Positions 60,689 through 64,000 of a stretch of 64,000 bases of DNA are shown here, in pieces. The position numbers and the translations under genes were made by a program. The first letter of the stretch is position 1, and each line of letters starts with the position of its first letter. The stretch comes from JALHVH01 sp963773685 (GTDB lineage: Bacteria > Acidobacteriota > Aminicenantia > Aminicenantales > Saccharicenantaceae), in NCBI GenBank assembly GCA_963773685.1, contig CAVZBY010000001.1, positions 372,001-436,000 on the forward strand. Reading direction: 5' to 3'. Under the pieces are notes generated by a model. That model saw only the letters and a program-made list of their open reading frames with translations, was not told where the DNA came from and searched no databases.

Positions 60689-60710
60689 GTCCTCAAGGTT
60701 CCTTGAGGAC
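60689..60710 (-). terminator. hairpin at the sppA/ftsB convergence
   Basis: GTCCTCAAGG and CCTTGAGGAC pair perfectly around TT. The stem includes the ftsB stop codon. On the minus strand it is followed by GAAAACTTT, a weak T tract. A related half (GAGGTTCCTTGAGG) precedes it in the sppA end. Probably stops transcription from both sides. Confidence 0.5.
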
Positions 60711-61004
60711 AATGACTTTCTCGTCCGGCTTCATGAGCCAGAGCTTCCGGCGAGCTTCCTCTTCGACCGCTCTCGGGTTCACCGTAAGCTCGCGGATCTC
60801 CGTTTCGAGCTCGTTTCTCCTCGCCTCGAGCGTCTTGAACTCGGCTTCCAGGGCCCGAAGAGACCTCCGGGTCCTGACGATATCCATGTAGCCCTTTTTC
60901 CCGAAAAAGGACGTCACGAGCATCACCAGGACGAAGAACCCCACGCCCGCTTGGAAGAGCTTCCTCCCGACGGAACGCTCGCCCTTCGCCGCCTCCTCCC
61001 TCAT
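60693..61004 (-). CDS. ftsB: septum formation initiator FtsB/DivIC family
   Basis: Small bitopic division protein of 103 residues. A short basic cytoplasmic start, one membrane segment (LFQAGVGFFVLVMLVTSFFG), then a coiled coil (LRALEAEFKTLEARRNELET) and the family ending NPRAVEEEARRKLWLMKPDE. It pairs with FtsL and FtsQ in the divisome. The ATG overlaps the phosphomutase stop (ATGA), so the two are probably co-translated although functionally different. The longer frame upstream to 61736 is a shadow of the phosphomutase. Confidence 0.88.
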   Translation of the reverse strand: MREEAAKGERSVGRKLFQAGVGFFVLVMLVTSFFGKKGYMDIVRTRRSLRALEAEFKTLEARRNELETEIRELTVNPRAVEEEARRKLWLMKPDEKVIVLKEP

Positions 61005-62401
61005 GAGACGAACTCCATGCCGCGGGCGAGCAGGTCGTCGAGCTCCTTCGAAGACCCGGCCTCGGCATAGCAGCGGATGACGGGCTCCGTGCCCGAGAAC
61101 CTCAGGTGGAGCCAGGCGTCGTCGGCGAACTCCAGGTTGATCCCATCCTTGATCTCGACGGCTTCGACCTTCCTCGCGCCCAGGGCGGCGGGCGGGTCGT
61201 CCACGAGCTCCTTGAGCCGCTTCTCCCGGGCCGGCGTCCGAGGGAGGATCCTCTGGCCGCCGACCAATGTCCCATATTCCCGGAACAGGGCCTTCCGGAT
61301 CTCCGAGAGGTTCTTCCCCGAGGAGGCGATCATTTCCGACACCAACAGTCCGGCGAAGATACCGTCCTTTTCGGGGAGGTGATCCTTGACGGCGATGCAG
61401 GCGCTCTCCTCGCCGCCGAACATGATCTTCCCCTGGAGGAAGAGCTCGGCCATGTACTTGAAGCCGACGGGAGTCTTGTGGACCTCCAGGCCGTGCTTCC
61501 GGGCGATGCGGTCGATGAGCCGGGTCGTCGTGACCGACCGGGCCACCCCTCCCCGCCAGCCCTTCGTAACGACCAGGTAGTCCAGGAGAACGGCCAGGAT
61601 GTCGTTCTGGTGGATGAAGTTCCCGGCCTGGTCGAGAATCCCGAACCGGTCCCCGTCGGCGTCCGTGGCCACGCCGAGGTCGCATTTCTTGTCCCGGACG
61701 AGGCGCTTGAGCTCCCGGAGGTTCTCCTCCGTACACGACGGAATGACCCCGCCGAAGTAGGGGTCCACGTAGCCGTGGATCTCCTCGATGGGGACCCCGT
61801 TCCTCTCCAGGATCTCGTCGAGATATTCCCGGCTCGTCCCGAAGAGCAGGTCCACCCCGACCTTGATGCCGGAACGGCGGATGAGGTCGAAGTCGATCTT
61901 GTTCTGGAGGAAATCGAGATAATCCGCCTGAAGGTCGATCCGGCTGATGTTCTCGCTCCGGGCATAGGCCGGGACGTTCGCGAAATCCTTGGACAGCTTC
62001 TCGATCTCCTCTTCGAGCCGGTCGGTGACCTCGGGAAGGGCGGGAGCGCCCCGGTCGGTGTTGAACTTCAGGCCGTTGTATTCGGGGGGGTTGAACGAGG
62101 CCGTGAAATTGATCCCTCCCTGACAGCCCCGCTTGATGATCTGGTAGGCCTGGGCCTGGCTCGGGGCGTCGCGGTCCGAGAGGAGGACGCGGATCTTGTT
62201 GCGGGAAAGGACCTTGGCGGCCTCGAAGGCGTATCGCTCCGAAAGAAAGCGCGTGTCGTAATTGACGATGATCGATACGGGTTGATCGGGATACTTCTCG
62301 AGCAGGAAATTCGCGGCGGCCTGAACGACGATGCGGACGTTATGGAACGTGAATTCCTCGCCCATGACGGCCCGCCAGCCCGAGGTCCCGAACTTGATCA
62401 T
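61001..62401 (-). CDS. phosphoglucomutase/phosphomannomutase family enzyme
   Basis: Alpha-D-phosphohexomutase of 466 residues. FGTSGWRAVMGEEFTF at the start, GGINFTASFNPPEYNG as the phosphoserine loop, ATDADGDRFGILDQ as the metal loop, GGEESACI as the sugar-binding loop and RFSGTEPVIRCYAE as the phosphate-binding loop. The active-site loop in most relatives reads T-A-S-H-N-P; here His is Phe, while the Ser is kept. It would supply hexose-1-phosphates for the many glycan genes. Glucose, mannose or glucosamine preference is open. Confidence 0.92.
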   Translation of the reverse strand: MIKFGTSGWRAVMGEEFTFHNVRIVVQAAANFLLEKYPDQPVSIIVNYDTRFLSERYAFEAAKVLSRNKIRVLLSDRDAPSQAQAYQIIKRGCQGGINFTASFNPPEYNGLKFNTDRGAPALPEVTDRLEEEIEKLSKDFANVPAYARSENISRIDLQADYLDFLQNKIDFDLIRRSGIKVGVDLLFGTSREYLDEILERNGVPIEEIHGYVDPYFGGVIPSCTEENLRELKRLVRDKKCDLGVATDADGDRFGILDQAGNFIHQNDILAVLLDYLVVTKGWRGGVARSVTTTRLIDRIARKHGLEVHKTPVGFKYMAELFLQGKIMFGGEESACIAVKDHLPEKDGIFAGLLVSEMIASSGKNLSEIRKALFREYGTLVGGQRILPRTPAREKRLKELVDDPPAALGARKVEAVEIKDGINLEFADDAWLHLRFSGTEPVIRCYAEAGSSKELDDLLARGMEFVS

Positions 62402-62967
62402 CGTCGCTCAGGCCAAAATTAGCATACGCCGCCCCGAAATGCAATCGAGGCGGCCTTTCCTTTCGCGCATCAAGGAATTCTCGGCTCGGGGTGCGCGTCC
62501 CGGAGTCGGAGCCGCCCCTTGGCCCAGACCCATGAACCTGCAGGCAGGTTCCCATCGCCAGAGCGATGGGCCCCCCTCCCGACTGGGGTTTACGGGGCGG
62601 ACCTCCTCGCTCCGGATACGCCGGACCCCTGATCGTCGGCGAACCGTGCCCGCTGTTCCTCTATCGGCGGCGCGGTCGTTTCGGGCCCCCTTCTCTATTG
62701 AGAGAAGGGGTAGGGGATGAGAAGAAACAGGGTGCAAGTCTTGGACGCGCCGCGTCCCTCCAGGCACCACCCCTGCGCACCTCTGTCGGCGACACGGTCA
62801 TTCTCCGAGCCCCCCTCTAATTCATTAGAGGGGGTAGGGGGAGTCAAGAAATCGATATGCACGGACGTGTCGCCGAACGGCGCGAAAAGAAAGGCCCAAT
62901 CGCTTGGAATCTGCTCTCTGGGCGGGCGATTTCTCGAGCTATAGGAGGGCTGGGGGGATCTTCTCCC
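62402..62967. repeat. non-coding gap with two copies of a hairpin repeat
   Basis: No gene is supported here. Two related units start at about 62663 and 62784. Each has a degenerate lead (TATCGGCGGCGCGGTCGTTT and TGTCGGCGACACGGTCATTC), a hairpin (CCCCTTCTCT/AGAGAAGGGG at 62687-62710; CCCCCTCTAAT/ATTAGAGGGGG at 62811-62834) and a TAGGGG tail. The spacing is about 120 bases. A mobile, REP-like family is likely. Confidence 0.7.
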
Positions 62968-63684
62968 TTACTTCTGAACCTCCCCCGTCATCGGGACGAA
63001 CAGGACGTCGAGGAGCTCGCGGACGACGGTCTTCCCTTTCTTTTTCGTGACGAGCGTCAGCGTCTGGGACAGGGGCCCTTTTTCGACGGGGATGATGAGG
63101 CGGCCCCCTTCCGCGAGCTGTTCGAGGAGAGGCGGCGGGATCCGGTTCGGTGAGGCGGTTACGATGACGGCATCGAACGGGGCCTCTTCGGGCCAGCCGA
63201 AGAAGCCGTCCCCCTGGCGGACGCGGACCGCGCCGTAGCCGAGCTCCCGGAGCCTGCCGGCCGCCTCGCGGGCCAGCGTCTCGTCGATCTCGACGCTGAA
63301 GACCCTGTCGGCCAGGCAGGCCAGGACGGCGGCTTGATATCCGGAGCCCGTGCCGACCTCCAGAACCTTATCTCCGGGCTTGAGCGCCAGGCTCTCGGTC
63401 ATGAAGGCCACGATGAAGGGCTGGGAGATCGTCTGGCCCCGTCCGATAGGCAGGGGGTGATCGCCGTATGCCCTGGACCGGCTCGCCTCGGGGACGAACA
63501 AATGCCGGGGGACCCGGAGCATTGCCTCGACGATGCGGGCATCCCGGACGCCGCGGGCGACGATCTGGTCCCGGACCATGGCTTCCCGTTCCTTCCGGAA
63601 GCCGTCGTCCGGCCGTCCGGCGGCCGACAAAGCCGCGGCCAGAGCCGCGAATACGACCGCCCCTCCCCTGCCTCGGACTCTCAT
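62968..63684 (-). CDS. pcm: exported protein-L-isoaspartate O-methyltransferase
   Basis: SAM-dependent PCMT of 238 residues that starts repair of isoaspartyl residues. Start 63684 follows GGAAAG. Family motifs: MVRDQIVARGVRDARIVEAM, VPRHLFVPEA, GRGQTISQPFIVAFMTESL, VLEVGTGSGYQAAVLACLAD (SAM loop) and FDAVIVTASPNRIPPPLLEQ. Before them lies a signal-like peptide (GGAVVFAALAAALSAAG), so the product may act in the periplasm, as proposed for a few other bacterial PCMTs with leaders. It ends within 20 bases of the repeat gap. Confidence 0.92.
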   Translation of the reverse strand: MRVRGRGGAVVFAALAAALSAAGRPDDGFRKEREAMVRDQIVARGVRDARIVEAMLRVPRHLFVPEASRSRAYGDHPLPIGRGQTISQPFIVAFMTESLALKPGDKVLEVGTGSGYQAAVLACLADRVFSVEIDETLAREAAGRLRELGYGAVRVRQGDGFFGWPEEAPFDAVIVTASPNRIPPPLLEQLAEGGRLIIPVEKGPLSQTLTLVTKKKGKTVVRELLDVLFVPMTGEVQK

Positions 63685-63816
63685 CTTTCCGTATCGACCG
63701 GGTCCATTATACAACGGCCGGCCGCCTCCGGACATATCCGCGAATCACCCCCCATATCCCCGCCGGGGGGGATTGACCGGGAGGGGGGACCGGGGGCAGG
63801 ATGGCGGCATGAAGGC

Positions 63817-63839
63817 AAGGCCCCGGCGGGCGGGGCCTT
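63817..63839. other. GC-rich hairpin between pcm and coaD
   Basis: AAGGCCCCG and CGGGGCCTT form a perfect 9-base stem with a GCGGG loop. No T run follows on either strand. It lies between divergent genes, so it is not an obvious terminator and may affect the coaD or pcm leader. Confidence 0.45.
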
Positions 63840-63866
63840 AACCGTTGATAATAAATAAATTTTCGA

Positions 63867-63895
63867 TTGACAAAAGAACCCGATTTTGTTACTAA
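63867..63895 (+). promoter_or_regulatory. promoter for coaD
   Basis: Consensus TTGACA (63867-63872), a 17-base spacer and TACTAA (63890-63895) in an AT-rich tract, 40 bases before the coaD ATG. Confidence 0.55.
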
Positions 63896-63935
63896 GAAGG
63901 CAACTTCGAAGGTGGAACCAGAATAGAGTCTTTCG

Positions 63936-64000
63936 ATGAATGACGCGGCAATCTATCCGGGCTCTTTCGATCCGGTCACGAACGGACACGTCGACATCGT
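63936..64000 (+). CDS. coaD: phosphopantetheine adenylyltransferase CoaD (3' partial)
   Basis: The last 65 bases encode MNDAAIYPGSFDPVTNGHVD, the N-terminus of CoaD, which adenylates 4'-phosphopantetheine in coenzyme A synthesis. Both nucleotidyltransferase hallmarks are present: YPGSFDP and the T-x-G-H motif (TNGH). The gene continues beyond the window. A clear promoter lies upstream. Confidence 0.93.
   Translation, partial: MNDAAIYPGSFDPVTNGHVDI

Overview
The window is a GC-rich bacterial chromosome segment of about 64 kb with Gram-negative envelope traits: lipoproteins, a predicted outer-membrane barrel, O-antigen-type polymer genes, FtsB/FtsQ, and a MurE with the meso-diaminopimelate motif DNPR. 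Start sites carry AGGAGG-type ribosome sites and promoters look sigma-70-like (TTGAC-n17-TAnnnT). No rRNA or tRNA gene was seen, so taxonomy rests on content only. A deep-branching Acidobacteriota/Aminicenantota-like organism is my guess, with low confidence.

Layout. (1) 1-11.7 kb: division and cell wall cluster murE-murF-mraY-murD-ftsW-murG-murC-ftsQ-ftsA-ftsZ, tightly overlapped, without murB or ddl, with hutI overlapping the ftsZ end. (2) 13-25.8 kb: mostly single genes for exported or redox proteins: a barrel protein, a Tat-exported PLP enzyme, an erythromycin-esterase-like protein, an amino-acid permease, a SplB-type radical SAM protein, a doubled C_GCAxxG_C_C protein, a lysozyme-like protein, a small Cys-rich protein with a di-haem cytochrome c peroxidase, and an ornithine cyclodeaminase-family enzyme. 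(3) 25.85-27.6 kb: a strongly AT-rich insert with one HEPN-like gene. (4) 27.6-36 kb: a surface-glycan block (flippase, two Wzy/WaaL-like proteins, three glycosyltransferases) lying between a decayed copy of the comM 3' end and the full comM gene. (5) 37.7-46 kb: MglA-like GTPase, a run of four paired glycosyltransferases with a coiled-coil protein, and a sulfatase-like lipoprotein. (6) 46-53 kb: housekeeping genes (truA, rimI, tsaB, an isocitrate-dehydrogenase-like gene) and a GT-C/GT2 lipid-linked sugar pair. (7) 53-58.3 kb: a radical SAM/UbiA pair, then an ECF sigma/anti-sigma operon whose three exported products share one C-terminal domain. (8) 58.5-64 kb: RRM protein, sppA, ftsB, a phosphohexomutase, an exported pcm-type methyltransferase and the start of coaD.

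Two patterns stand out. Seven genes (murE, murF, ftsW, ftsQ, the HEPN gene, a GT4 gene, comM) are each broken by a frameshift that is repaired by removing exactly one base. Because five of them are division/wall or core genes, insertion-type consensus error is the simplest reading. The most interesting biology is the comM-tail direct repeat bracketing the glycan block, the sigma-factor operon with three copies of one exported domain, and a radical SAM protein resembling membrane-spanning-lipid synthases next to a UbiA prenyltransferase.
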